Of a stretch of 64,000 nt of DNA, positions 12,111-25,800 are shown one piece after another. The stretch comes from Erigeron canadensis. Its lineage: Eukaryota; Streptophyta; Magnoliopsida; Asterales; Asteraceae. The DNA is taken from assembly GCF_010389155.1 (NCBI RefSeq), contig NC_057761.1, positions 49,896,213 to 49,960,212 on the forward strand, in the 5' to 3' direction. The notes under the pieces are model-generated. The model had not been told where the DNA came from. It saw nothing but the letters and a program-made list of their open reading frames with translations, and searched no databases. The position numbers were made by a program, and so were the translations under genes. Each line of letters starts with the position of its first letter. The first letter of the stretch is position 1.

Positions 12111-13371
12111 TTATTATCATATAACTGATATAAAATAAAATAATTGTATAAAAATTATTTTTCGATGATAAAGGTTATACGTTCTACGAATTTTACAAAG
12201 ATACCTATATAAATTTTTTGAGGATATTATTATAAAGTTCAAAACATCGACTTATTTGCATCTATAACTTGACATGAAGTCTTTTATCCTATGCACAAAA
12301 TGAGCAATGTATTTGGTGTTACACTAAAAATAACACTAAATTAATATTTGGTTGAAAAAGTTTCAATTTCTACATTAACTTACCAAAACTTATATTACAA
12401 AATTACATTAACTTCTATGTTGTTTTGGTTGGAAAAAGTTCAATTTCTACATTAAATTACCAAATTTTATGTTACAAAATTACATTAACTTCTTTTAAGT
12501 TATTTGATACTACATTTGAGATTTGAGACCCAAAGATGGTCTATATATTTTTTTGGTATAACATTAATATATGTCATGTCTATATTATATATTTAATAAT
12601 CCCAGAAATATAGTATTGGTGAGAAAGGTAGAGGGGGGCACACGCATATGCCGTTGCAGCGACATATATAGAACAAGTTCACTTGTCCCGTACTCCAACT
12701 ACCTAGCTTGACCATCACAAAAAAAAGTTTGTGCAGCCTTAATACTGATCGCTTATGCATATATCCACTTGATTTTTCCACCTCGATCGTTTGCTCTTTT
12801 ACGGAAATTGTTTAATTATTGATTGGTCACGTATCATTGAACATTAGATTAGATCATATATCCTATGATGTAATTGTATAAGGTATAGAGTAACAATAAG
12901 TATTTTTGGCCGATTATTATAGGTTAATTTACTTTTTAGTTGTGGCAACCTATTAACTTGATTTAACTTGGAAGAACTTGAGGGAATTCTAATCCTTGTA
13001 TAACAAATGAGAAGAAAGAATATAATGTAATTAATACCGGTATAAAGAAGAATGAAGTTTCGATAACATGTATATAGTAAAACCAACATGACGCATTATA
13101 CACATATAATAACTTGATTGAATTGAACATAATTGAACGAGGTTTTTGTTTATGACTACTCGTTTAGCTTGATTTACAAACGTATATTTGAGTACAACAT
13201 TGTGTTTATGTTGGCTTATTCAGAAAAAAATGTTTATTCTATATTCTTAAAATTATGTCCTTAGATGAACCCAAACAAAATTAGATAAACAAAATGGGTA
13301 AAAAAAACAGTAATAAGTAAAAACTTACTATAAATACGTTACTATAATTCAAACATATGAAATATATACTA

Positions 13372-13683
13372 TCTAATAAAATAAATCACTTTTTTTTCGC
13401 CCAAACTTTCTGTCTTTGAAAAACCAAAAATACTCTTCCCCTTTAATCACTAATTTAAACATCTTCATCTAATATACCTATAATACCCTTAATAAAATAA
13501 TTTACAGTATAGATCCACCAACACTTTGAATAACTATAATACGATCTTTAACATCAATTACCTTTACAATCACCACCATCGTCACCCCTAGCACAATCTC
13601 CACTACCGCCCCACCATTGTCACTCCCACCACCTCTGCCATCACTATCCCCACCGCCACTGCATTGCGTGAGTATAAATCTAG
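13372..13683 (+). mobile_element. Non-autonomous Helitron-like element
   Basis: Begins A|TCTAATAAAATAAATCAC and ends ccgccactgcattgcgtgagtataaatCTAG. The interior contains gtctttgaaaaacc and a CCACC-rich segment, both mirrored in the copy at 39118-39295. CTAG fits the Helitron CTRR terminus. It has no coding capacity and lies 260 bp upstream of the tubulin promoter. Confidence 0.55.
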
Positions 13684-13943
13684 CAGGTATACATAAAACA
13701 CACTTTATTGTGATTTTAATTAGTTTTAATTTCATATGAAAGTAGTTCCTTTTTTTAGTTGTAAACCATTATAAAAAAATACAGTTATCGTCAACGAATT
13801 TAAGATAGTCTCCCAAAAATAAATAAATTGCGACTAGAAACAACCGGACCTTTTATTCAAATCACATGACTTGATTCAAAATACTTTAAATCTCCCTCTT
13901 AAAAAAATAAAAATAAAAATAAAAAACCGCCCATATTTTTGTG

Positions 13944-13950
13944 TATAAAA
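13944..13950 (+). promoter_or_regulatory. TATA box of the beta-tubulin gene
   Basis: The sequence tataaaa lies 93 bp upstream of the tubulin ATG and is followed by a C-rich stretch and a CA-rich leader, consistent with initiation around 13975. Confidence 0.75.
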
Positions 13951-14042
13951 CCCCCCCTTTCCCAATTCTCCTGAAACGCCCACACTCAAATCACACACAC
14001 AAACACACATTTCATATTTTCAAATTTCAAAAACCCTAAAAA

Positions 14043-17000
14043 ATGAGAGAAATCCTCCACATTCAAGGCGGCCAATGCGGAAACCAAATCGGAGCCAAGT
14101 TCTGGGAAGTCGTATGTGCCGAACACGGTATCGATTCAACCGGCCGGTACAACGGCGATCAGGACTTGCAACTAGAGCGCGTGAACGTGTACTATAATGA
14201 GGCGAGCTGTGGAAGGTTTGTTCCACGCGCTATTTTGATGGATCTGGAGCCTGGGACTATGGATAGTGTTAGATCCGGGCCGTACGGACAGATATTTAGG
14301 CCAGATAATTTTGTGTTTGGGCAATCTGGTGCTGGAAATAATTGGGCTAAAGGTCATTATACTGAAGGGGCGGAGTTGATTGATTCTGTTTTGGATGTTG
14401 TTAGAAAAGAAGCTGAGAATTGTGATTGCCTTCAAGGTATATATATATATATATATATTTATTATATATATATGTAGTTTTTTTCTATATATTTTATAGT
14501 ATATATTTATGTAGCATTTTGTATATCTGTGTTTGGTTGATTTGAATGTGTTGATGATTTTAGTATGTTGAAAGTTGTTTTGGTTATTTGATATATAGAT
14601 ATTGATTTGTATATATAGTTTAGGCTTGATATTTCAGTTTGTTTATTTGTGATTTATTTTGGTTATCTATAAGTATTATTTTTTATTTGTGATTTATGTT
14701 GAGGAATTGGTTATAGATTCATGATTTACTAGTTTATTTTTTTTTTTAAAATGAACATTTGGAGAAATGGTTAGTACAATGTTGAGTTGGCACATGTGTA
14801 CATAGGAATGATACCAATTGAGAAAAACAATTGTTATTAAAAAGAAAATGAACGAGGTTATCTCTGTTTAGGCCTAACTGGGTATCCAAATGTTGCATAC
14901 TGAAATTTCAACCGGATATTTTTTTTATTTTTTTGGGAGGACATTAGGTTATTTGATCAATGGACCCTTGTGATGGTTGAAAATGTTGCCAGTGATGTAC
15001 TCAGTTTCAAAATGTCTGTATCCATTAGTTTTAAGTGAATAAAAAGGCTATGTTTTATTGATGTAAAATACTTTGCTTATGAAACACAAACTGTTGGCAG
15101 TGAATGTTGAAATCGGTTTAGGTTTTTGGATTTATCCGTTTGTGACATCTTAAAGTCATATTATTCTGAATTTGTTGGGTTTTAAACTGGTACATGCGAA
15201 TGTTATGCTTTCTTTCTATGGCCATGGTTAGGCTTTTGTGTTGTAGTTTAGTTTGTTGGGTTGTATCTTTTTTACAGCGATATCGGTCTGATTTCGTTGA
15301 TGCTGGTTTGTTTTTCATATGTATTTGTTCGATAGGTCTTGGTTAATTGTTTGATAGTATTTGATTTGTTCTGTTGGTTAGTGAATTATTTACTGCAGAT
15401 TAATTGTTCTCATTTGGATATTTTGATATGTATTAGTTGATTGTTTGGCAATATAAAGATGTATAGTTGTATGTGTTAAATCTAATAAATTGATTTTTGG
15501 ATCTTGTGTAACAGGATTTCAGGTATGCCATTCACTTGGAGGAGGTACAGGTTCTGGAATGGGGACTTTGTTGATCTCTAAGATAAGGGAAGAGTATCCA
15601 GACCGGATGATGCTTACTTTCTCCGTTTTCCCATCGCCCAAAGTGTCAGACACAGTGGTTGAGCCCTACAATGCAACCTTATCGGTGCATCAACTTGTCG
15701 AGAACGCAGATGAATGCATGGTTCTTGACAATGAGGCTCTCTATGATATCTGTTTCCGAACACTTAAGCTCACCACTCCCAGCTGTAAGTCCATCACTCA
15801 ATCTACTTTCTTGCATTTTTCTCATACAGTCTGGAAAATCAAACATTTCAAATACGAGTGATACTTTAATTAATGATGGTGGGACATAAATCATGATGAT
15901 ACATTACTAAATGTACTGGTTTCTTGATGTATCAAAACAACCTTATTTATGGATCATCTAACTAAACTCACTTTTTCTTTGAATTCTGTTAGTTGTGACA
16001 CATTTAACTTTTACTACATACTTTTACTACTACCTTTTTTTAAAAAAAATTACTACAACTTTTTACTACAACTAGTATGGTACTTAAGCTTTGGACTGAT
16101 AGCAAAATTATATTGTAACATCTTTATTAAATGTGTTGGTGGTCAATGATAACATAATCGTGTTTGTATATGAGAATCACATTAAACATTTTGTTCCATG
16201 CAATTTCCAACTTGTTGTCAGCATATACAATTTGAAATTATATATACATGAACTGAAAAATAAAAGAAAATTTGTACTGTTTCTATACTATCTCCAACAT
16301 TATTAATATCTAACAATAAACTATCTTACTTAAAAAAAGTTGCTAAAAGTAGTATGAACGCTTATGTCTAAAAAACTGTGTTGTTTGGATGATACTGTAT
16401 ATATATTAAGGTTAATAGTTTTGTGCATAAAATTCAATTCATTTGGAATCTGTTTTTGGCTAGTTAGATTTCTAGTTGTGATAAATGTACTTGGTCAAAT
16501 CACTAGTATTGTGGTCTTCAAGTCATGTGAGTGTCTACCATGTCATGTGATACCCAGCCTAGCTAAGCATAGATTCCTTCTTTTCTTTTATCCTTTGGGG
16601 CATAAAAAAATAGTTGTCAAAATTCAGCCTTTCACAGTTTCACGTGGTTTGTTGCTTGATATTACCAATCTTACACGAAATCCAAAAAGTAACAAAAAAG
16701 CTTTTCCATCTAAAAAAAGTTAGCCATCTGTTGTATGTGACTTGATATTACACAAGTTTTAGTTATGGAATATAGCACTTTATATGAACAGAAATATAGA
16801 ATAATTTAGTCTTACAAAGTCACACAAAAGATAATCAGAAAATATTGATCTAATAGGTTTTGTTGATTTTCATTCGTTTAAGTATCTTTGATCTTTTCTT
16901 ATACTAATTATTTAAAGACTTGTTTTAGTGTCATATACGGAGTATTATTAACACAGAATCACAGATTATATCTGCCTGTTGTACTTGTTTTTATTTTATA

Positions 17001-18072
17001 ATTTGTTAAATGGTTATTGGTCGGTGTACATGTGTTGTCTTTTTACAAGTTGCTTATCTGGTCAAGAGGAACATTTTCTTACAGATCTGTCTTTAATGGA
17101 AACATGTATATAACTACATATTTAAAACCTTTTTTTCTGACATTAGATGGGTCAAGTAAGTATTTATAACTATTATTTTATTGTCTTTTACGAGCTTGGG
17201 TGATCTCATTTGTTTTGTGAGTAGACTAATCCCAAAGCAACTAGAGTGAGTCAGTGTAATAACAAATCTTATGGTTTGGACTCAATTTGTTGGACTTTTG
17301 GCACATGTTTCTGTTCTTAATGATTGAATAAAACTAATTAAAGATTACCATATGATTCATACATTGTTATCTTTTGTATTGACTTTTAACAGTTGGAGAT
17401 TTAAATCACTTAATCTCTGCAACCATGAGTGGTGTGACTTGCTGTCTTCGCTTCCCGGGTCAACTAAACTCTGATCTTCGCAAGCTTGCGGTCAACTTAA
17501 TTCCGTTCCCACGACTCCATTTCTTCATGGTTGGGTTTGCACCCTTGACCTCTCGTGGGTCCCAACAATACCGAGCCTTAACTGTTCCAGAGCTCACACA
17601 ACAAATGTGGGATGCCAAGAACATGATGTGTGCTGCTGATCCCCGCCATGGTCGCTACCTAACTGCCTCAGCTATGTTCCGAGGTAAAATGAGCACAAAA
17701 GAGGTTGATGAGCAGATGATCAATGTTCAGAACAAGAACTCCTCATACTTTGTTGAGTGGATTCCTAACAATGTGAAGTCAACAGTTTGTGACATTCCTC
17801 CAACTGGTTTGAAAATGGCTTCCACATTTATTGGGAACTCTACTTCCATTCAGGAAATGTTTAGGCGTGTGAGTGAGCAGTTTACTGCTATGTTTAGAAG
17901 GAAGGCTTTCTTGCATTGGTACACAGGTGAAGGAATGGATGAAATGGAATTCACAGAAGCTGAAAGTAACATGAATGATCTTGTTTCTGAGTATCAGCAA
18001 TACCAAGATGCAACTGCTGACGAGGAGGGCGAGTATGAGGAAGACGAGGAACAATACGAGGAAGAAGCTTAA
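14043..18072 (+). CDS. TUB: Beta-tubulin
   Basis: Subunit of the alpha/beta-tubulin heterodimer of cytoplasmic microtubules; it binds exchangeable GTP. Exons 14043-14436, 15515-15784 and 17393-18072 encode 447 residues, the normal length. Both introns are phase 1, at codons 132 and 222, the usual plant beta-tubulin positions. The N-terminal MREI is the tetrapeptide read in co-translational autoregulation of tubulin mRNA. The GTP-binding signature GGGTGSGMG is encoded at the start of exon 2. The C-terminal tail is acidic ([20 protein letters not shown]) and would bind motors and MAPs. Intron 1 (1,078 bp) starts in a TA microsatellite; intron 2 is 1,608 bp. I see no frameshift or missing key residue. 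Which isotype this is cannot be decided without comparison. Confidence 0.98.
14437..14475. repeat. (TA)n microsatellite at the tubulin intron 1 donor
   Basis: Alternating TA begins directly at the GT donor (gtatatata) and continues for about 40 bp with small interruptions. Length variation would fall just inside the intron. Confidence 0.85.
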
Positions 18073-18774
18073 ACTAAATTGTCATTTGGGTTTGTGTGTC
18101 TTAGGTTAAGTTTGTTTTAGTAAATGTTTTGTTGGATTTATGGTGAAAGTAATGACTTAAGTGTTGTCTCTTGAATGTTGACATTTGAGTTGGGTGTGTC
18201 TGGTATGGTCTCTTAATTACAAATGCTAATGAATCAGTATCTACTGTTTCTAAAGCATTACATTGTGTTAATGCAGTTTGTTGAAACTACACTTTATGTG
18301 TGAATGATTATTTTTGTTACGAGTATCATCCTTTATTTTGTTTTACCAACTGCAGTTTTTGTGGCCCGATCAATGCAGTTTGTTGGAGACAATCTTTGAA
18401 TCTCATAAATACAAGCTCATAATGACACGATGCTAAATTTAAAATCATTGAGGGATTATCGAATAAGAAATGAAAGTGCGAAGTACAGCATGTCATAGAA
18501 AATATTTATTCCAAACTTTTAAAAGCCAGGCGTATCAAACCATGTCGGCAAGAGTTCCATTTGGGTGAAAGGAAAAAAAAAGTTTCAAATCTTTCAAGTT
18601 AAGTTTTTGATGGACAAAAATTAACAAAAAGCAACTAGAAAAAGTCTATAGAAAAGATTTTGCATTAGAGATGCTATAAATAGCTTTTAGATTTAAACTA
18701 AGCTGGTGCATTATATGAAAATTAAATAAATTATTCTAATGCTGATCAAGCGGGTTTCATTTCACATTTTTATA

Positions 18775-18998
18775 TTAGTTTACACTTATGCTCGCGTAAT
18801 GCAGCGATGTTGGTGGTAGTGATGGCAGAGTTGGTGGTGATGACAGTGGTGGGGGCGGCAGTAGGGACGACAATGGGGATGGTGATGGTGGCGACGATGG
18901 TGATGAATGTAAAAGTAGTTAATATTAAAGGTGGTATTGTAGTTATTTTAAATGTTAAAGGATTTATATTGTAAATTATTTCATTAAAGATATTATAC
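18775..18998 (-). mobile_element. Helitron-like element, GGT-rich family
   Basis: On the minus strand the 3' end reads cattacgcgagcataagtgtaaaCTAA followed by T. The plus strand shows ggtggtagtgatggc and further GGT/GAT-rich DNA, as in the other copies. The 5' boundary is uncertain. A hAT element has inserted directly beside it. Confidence 0.5.
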
Positions 18999-19012
18999 AA
19001 CATAACAACCAA

Positions 19013-19628
19013 GAGGGGCGGAGCCACTCTTGGCCTATAAACAAAAGGCCAATATTATATTTTTGATCCATTGAAACAAAAGGCCATCCTATTTTCCTTG
19101 TTAATCAATCTCAATGGACAATTGTTTGTTGCTATATATTAGACTATTAGTTGTTGGCTTGTTATAGTATCACTGTTTCATTTCCGATTATTATTATTAT
19201 TATATTTAAACATTATTGTTATTAGTAGGAGTAATAGTTTGTTGCTATACTAATAGTTCAACTTTACTATCAATTATGCTATATATCATCATAGTTTGTT
19301 ATCTTATGAATCTATAATTTTATTTTGACATGTTTCTTGTCTAATGAACCTATAATTTTTTATTTTGACATTAACTCATCCATTATTAAATTATTTATTA
19401 ATGTAACTAATAAGTATTCGTCAATTAGATATATTTTATATAGTTTAATGTAAGGTTACGTTATTGTTTTATTATAAACGTATTGCGTATTTTAATTCGA
19501 AACTATGTGAACTATATGTCTGTTATTTATGAACTAAATTGATGTTGTTTCGATGTCATTTTTTACTAGCATCCAGCTGGAAAATTTTTTTTGACCCTTC
19601 CTAAATTAGGAACCTGGCTTCACCACTG
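19013..19628. mobile_element. hAT-type non-autonomous element with 8-bp target duplication
   Basis: The element is flanked by the perfect duplication acaaccaa (19005-19012 and 19629-19636). Its ends are imperfect inverted repeats: left gaggggcggagcca, right end read in reverse cagtggtgaagcca. It has no coding frame. The pre-insertion sequence is preserved nearby at 19741-19770, which confirms both boundaries. Confidence 0.8.
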
Positions 19629-20310
19629 ACAACCAAAAACTAATACTGTAAATTAATACAGTTATTTTACCTTCAAACAAATTATGAAAAGCTAACTTTT
19701 CAAGTACAAGTTTCCGAAATATTCTAACTACAATTTCAATATACAACATAACAACCAAAACTAATACTGTTTAACATAGCATGCCTTATATGTCAAAGTA
19801 CAACATGTCCACAGAAATCGATTCGATAAGTTTTATTTTTCTGTTACTTGCTTTACATTACTTTGCATTCATGATGTCGATTTTCTCGTATATAAGATTA
19901 TTAATGCAACTTAGATATTATATAAAAGCTTAATGACTTGAAAGCCTAACTTCCAATCGATATTAAGGGAAAATACATAATAAAAATAACCAATAGTTGG
20001 TTCTTTAACAACGATATCGATTAACTTCAAATATTCTTAAATTATATTAAATCTTAGACTTCTCTTCGAAAAACATGAACTACTAAACTTCGAAAAACAT
20101 GAGCTACTAACAACTAACAAGTGACCTAACCTCACGTTAACAATCATAATTGATTTATAGTTGACAAAACTCGCATTCTGATATTATTATAAATTACCTT
20201 TCCTTTTTGTGTACGTAAATGTAATGTAGTATGTGAAGTTAAACATATTTAATGCGAATTAAAATAGGGTGATACTAGGGATACATTGTCCACTGATCAT
20301 GGAAACACTA

Positions 20311-20650
20311 CTAAAACGTGCCGTTTTATATATATGTAAAACGCTCCGTTGGTTACCACGTTTTATATAAAACGTCGCGTTTGGCCGGTGTGTAGATAGT
20401 AAAATTTCAGAGTGGAATTACACGTGCTCTGACACACATGCCATTCATTCCCTCGTTTTAGGTACCGTTTTACATAAAACGCTACGTATTAAGTTAAACG
20501 GTACCTAAAGCATGGGAATGACTGACACGTGTGCCAGACCACGTGTAATTCTCCTTATATTTTAGACTATCTACACACCGGCCAAACGTGGCGTTTTATA
20601 TAAAACGGGGCGATAAACACGACGTTTTACATAAAAGGAGCCGTTTTGGT
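20311..20650. mobile_element. Foldback (palindromic) element
   Basis: The left half (20311-20460) and right half (20506-20650) are imperfect inverted copies around a centre near 20483, which itself reads ggtaccgtttt to aaacggtacc. Shared blocks include cgtttggccggtgtgtagatag on the left and its complement on the right, and attacacgtg with its complement. Short self-complementary motifs such as cgttttatataaaacg recur in both arms. It has no coding capacity and no clear target duplication. It lies 2.2 kb upstream of the copper ATPase. Confidence 0.7.
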
Positions 20651-22810
20651 AATGTTTGCTTTGAAACAGTTGATGTGTTTAGATACTCGCTCCCTTAAAA
20701 TATTTTAAATTCCCTTTTCGCATTGCGCAATATGACACCTTCTTTGAATATTGACTTTTCCACTTGTTATACGACATTTTTTGGATTTTAAAAAGCTATA
20801 ACATTTTGCGTTATATAGCGAACTACGCCAAATTCACGTCTATATTAATTCCTAAATAAAATAATCTACACAACGAAATAGAAATGGCAAAGAAATTACT
20901 GTAAACCTCCAAATCATTGTATTAAAACTAGTGACTTTATTTAAATTCTTCGAAAAATCAAGGACGGTTCTGGTGTATTATTAGGCGGGGTTTAAAACCT
21001 ACCTTAATTTGAAAAAAGTTTGAAGGTGCTATGATAATTTCAAACTAGTATATCAAGTCTAACATTTTACTTGTTTGCACTTTTTCACAAACATATATTT
21101 GAGGTACGCAGAAAAACAAAAAACTATTTTTATCTTGTTATTATACAATAATAGTTTTAGTTTTTCTTTTTATTAACACTTATTTTATTTTAAGACGGAA
21201 AGATATTTTGTATGTTTTTTTTTTTCCAAAATAACCATTTTAATCTCATATGTTGATCCAAAATGGTCATTATACTTCGATCAACCTATGAGTGAGAATT
21301 TTCTTAGGAAGATCTTGATCATTGAATGAAAATCAATGACCAAGATTCAAAGACCATTTTAAAATCTTAGCTTTTGATTTTCATCAAAGAACCAAGGTTA
21401 ATTTGAGGAAATCTTCTCCCCAAGCCTATTTATTATGAAAGTGATCTATTCATTACCAGATTTTGACCGTACACTATCAAACATGCTATATAGTATTATA
21501 CTGTACAACACTCTAAATCGCATTTAATGATATATAGTCAAAAATAAATGATGCACAGATCATCATCCAATCATTATACTTTCACTTTTATTCCCAAATC
21601 CCAACTTATTCATCATACTTATTTGTTTTGTTTCAAAGTAGTGTAACATGCGTAATGTCACCACTCACCACCACCGAAAAACTGCTAAAGTTGTTTAATT
21701 TCTTACAAGAGTAAAGTTATATTGTTGATTTATAGTTGTAAGTACTACTTAATATTAAAGAGAACCCTTTTACAATGTAGTTTCGTTTATTGTAGATGAT
21801 TATGCTTCCACATATCTTTAAGAATCGGAGAAGGAAATCTTCTCTTCTAAGCAAAGCTAAAGCAAGTGATTACCAACTTAAGAATGAAAATACAATATAT
21901 TATATATGTTGTCTGGTTATTTGACAATATAATACTTCTACTACGTTTTAACATTTGAATTTATGAAAAACTTATTTGAAGTTTTGGTAATAACAATGTG
22001 AATATAAGTACGAGTAATTATCCATCAATCTAATTCCATGATGAATACTTTGTACATAATTTATGTGCTATATAAGTATTTTAAAAACAAAATTGCTAAC
22101 GCATAAAATTTGTATTTAACATGCATAAAAAATTTGTAATTTTTATATCAAAAGTTCACCCCTAAATTTATGATTAGTGTATAATTATTTAACGAATCTT
22201 AACCGCAGCCTTTCAAAACCCAACAAGAAGTAAAGCTTATGGTAATAATTAATAAAAATGAATATTATATCATTATTAGGATGAATCTTCCAACTTTTTA
22301 AAAACATAATCTAAAGAAAGGAAATACGTTTCCAACCTTTGCAATTATTAAAAAATTCTATCAGGTTGAAAATGCTCTTGGAGGAAAAAACCAGATATAT
22401 TATATTATTATCGGCTTCGATGCTGACATTATAAAGACTTGTTATTAAGGCGTAATTAGTGTGTAGTTAGAAGATTTACATGATTCATATATAATTGGTG
22501 TACAAAGTTTTAAAAATATCGTTGTTAGTGACAATGACAAATATTTGACGGAAGATGTTATATGATCATTAAAACCTTATTATATATTTAAAAAAATAAA
22601 AAACAAAATGCAAATTACCTCCAATACGTAACTTATTATATATTTTAAAAAATAAAAAAAAAAAATACAAAAAGTCAAATGCATATGAAACCCGCGCAAA
22701 AAGATTACAAATAACAGGCCGCCCCCACAAATGCTCTTTATTTTCCGCTATATGTGATCATTCAATACGCAATCACCGTTACCTTTTACTTACCAAATTC
22801 AATCTCACAC
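20651..22810. other. AT-rich intergenic DNA
   Basis: No gene or clear repeat was recognised. Around 21250-21430 there is a segment with internal inverted similarity (for example cattgaatgaaaatcaatg), possibly a decayed MITE. Confidence 0.45.
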
Positions 22811-22818
22811 ATATATAA
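22811..22818 (+). promoter_or_regulatory. Possible TATA box of the P1B ATPase gene
   Basis: The sequence atatataa lies 55 bp before the ATG. Several similar TA-rich motifs are near, so the choice is tentative. Confidence 0.4.
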
Positions 22819-22872
22819 TTATTTATCATACATATACATATCTACTTTCAAAAATTGAGCAATTAAACAAAA

Positions 22873-25800
22873 ATGGGTTCGAAGTTTTTATCTTTGGCTT
22901 GCATACGTGGGATGGGCGGTGATGGGTTGTCACCGCGGCCCCACTATCCATCTATGCCCAAGTACCCGAAAGGAGTCTTGAAGAAGAAGAAGAAGAAGAT
23001 AACAGATGATGATATGGAGAGTAATAGGGAGGCAAGGGCCTTGTTTTCGGTCACGGGAATGACATGTTCTGCGTGTGCTGGATCGGTTGAGAAGGCGGTT
23101 AAACGTCTACCTGGAATTAAGGAGGCCGTTGTGGATGTTTTGAATAATCGAGCTCAAGTTATGTTTTATCCTACTTATGTCAATGTATGTAACTTTTTCA
23201 TTTACTTATATTTGATTTGTTGTGTATTCATCTATTTACTTTCGAATATTGTTATGATATTTTGATAACGTGACAACTTAGCTATATGGATGTCATGTCA
23301 GCAAAAGTGTCACCAGAAACTAAGTCACGATATTTAAGATTTGGATACATACAGATACAATAGCTAGAAAAGGATTCAAGTTAAAAACATTTTATTGATT
23401 TTTAGACTAATTTTATTTAAGTTTTGAAATACTTATACTTAAATAAGTTTATTATATGGATTATAGTTCTTTTTCTTTTAACTAGTTTGCATAGTAGTTT
23501 TGAGACTTTGGAGAATATATGCAGAAATAGTTACAACTTTTGTACTAGTGGAGTTGAAATGATTCTTGACAACCTTACACTTTTTATGTTCTTGAATGGA
23601 TAATTTAGAAAACGGGCCATCGAGACAGGCTAAAGTATCTGCTCAAAGCTGAAATGATTGTTTAATTTGGAATAACCTTTGATATTCAAGAAGTTATAGT
23701 GCCTAATTATTTTGAATGACCTTTCATTTCAAATAATTGTATCAAAGTTTCAAAGAAGCTTTTCATGTTTGTGTATGTAGGAAGAGACGATTCGTGAAAC
23801 CATTGAAGACGTTGGGTTTGAAGCTACACTAATTTTGGAAGAAACAAGCGCAAAATCTACTCAAATATGTCGATTGCTCATCAAGGGAATGACTTGCACA
23901 ACTTGTTCTAGTACAGTCGAGTCTGCTTTGAAAGCTGTACAAGGAGTACAGAGAGCCCAAGTTGCATTAGCAACTGAAGAAGCCAAAGTCCATTATGATC
24001 CCATAATTGTGAGCCACAACCAATTCTTGAAGACCATAGAAGAAACTGGATTTGAAGCCATATTAATTAGCACGGGGGAAGATATGAGCAAAATAGATTT
24101 ACAAATTGATGGACCATGGAACGATAGTTCAATAACAATGATAGAGAAATCTCTTCAAGCACTTCCCGGGGTTGTTGTAGTTGATCTCGACACTAATCTT
24201 AAAAAGTGTTCCATTTCTTACAAAGCAGACATCACCGGGCCTAGAAATTTTATTCAAGTGATTGAATCAACCGGCTCTGGGATGTTCAAAGGTAAGATAT
24301 TTCCCAAAGGAGGAGGTCGGGATTCTCATAGACAAGAAGAAATTAATCAGTACTACAAATCTTTTATGTGGAGTTTAGTGTTCACAGTACCCGTGTTCTT
24401 AACCTCTATGGTGTTCATGTATATACCCGGACTCAAACATTTACTGGAAACCAAGATTGTGAATATGATGAATGTAGGTCATCTTATAAGATGGATATTA
24501 TCGACTCCAGTGCAGTTTTTTATTGGTCGAAGATTCTACACTGGTTCCTACAAATCATTGCGCCATGGTTCTGCAAATATGGATGTTTTAATTGCACTGG
24601 GAACAAATGCAGCATATTTCTATTCGGTTTACTCTGTGTTAAGGGCTGCAGCTTCACCACATTTTGAGGCCATGGACTTCTTTGAAACAAGCGCAATGCT
24701 CATTTCGTTTATTCTTCTCGGGAAGTATTTAGAAGTCATGGCTAAAGGAAAGACATCTGAGGCGATTGCAAAGCTTATGGATTTGACTCCTGATACTGCA
24801 ACACTGTTGGCTTTTGACACTGAAGGAATTGTTATAAGAGAAGAAGAGATAGATAGTAGGTTGATTCAAAGAAACGATGTGCTTAAGATCCTTCCTGGTG
24901 CAAAGGTAGCTTCAGATGGGTTTGTAACGTGGGGACAAAGCCATGTAAACGAGAGCATGATCACAGGAGAAGCAAGACCTGTGGGGAAGAGAAAGGGTGA
25001 CCCAGTGATTGGGGGGACGGTTAATGAGAATGGTGTGTTGTATATTAAAGCAACAAGGGTTGGATCAGAAAGTGCGCTTTCGCAAATAGTTCAACTTGTT
25101 GAATCTGCACAGATGGCTAAAGCTCCTGTCCAGAAACTTGCTGATCGGATTTCCAAGTTCTTCGTGCCTCTGGTTAGTTGATGGTTCCATAGTTCCATTT
25201 CACATGGTTATTGTTTTTTTCAAAGATGAGAATCACCTAACCAGAGGTGGCAACATGGGCGGGTTGGGTAATGGGTTGGAACGCGTTTCGGCTGAAACAG
25301 GTTAATCATATAGTACTGGCCAGTTTGGATTGACCTGAATACATATATTTGTCCATTTTTAGATAATTAATACTATTTCAAAATCAATATTATAACAATT
25401 TGTCTATATCTATAATATGATTTAGGAGTCGAATCACTACAAATGGACTTTGTGCTTTTTTCAACCTGTTCAAACCTTTTGGTTGTTTCTCTTTTCTTAA
25501 TTATTTGATTTGCCCTACTTGATATAAAACCCAATGCTACACGTTTGTTTTTATCGGTTGTTCATTGCAGGTCATTATGTGTTCTTTCTCCACATGGCTC
25601 GCTTGGTTCCTAGCTGGAAAGTTTGAGAGCTACCCGAAATCATGGATACCATCTTCCATGGATAGCTTTCAACTTGCTCTTCAGTTTGGAATCTCTGTGA
25701 TGGTCATAGCTTGCCCTTGTGCTTTAGGTTTGGCTACTCCAACTGCTGTAATGGTTGGTACTGGAGTGGGGGCTTCGCAAGGTGTTCTTATAAAAGGAGG

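Noticed and set aside
13502..13735. Glycine/aspartate-rich open frame on the minus strand
   Set aside because: It is produced by the GGT-rich body of a Helitron-like element, as are the frames at 18770-19027 and 46603-46839.
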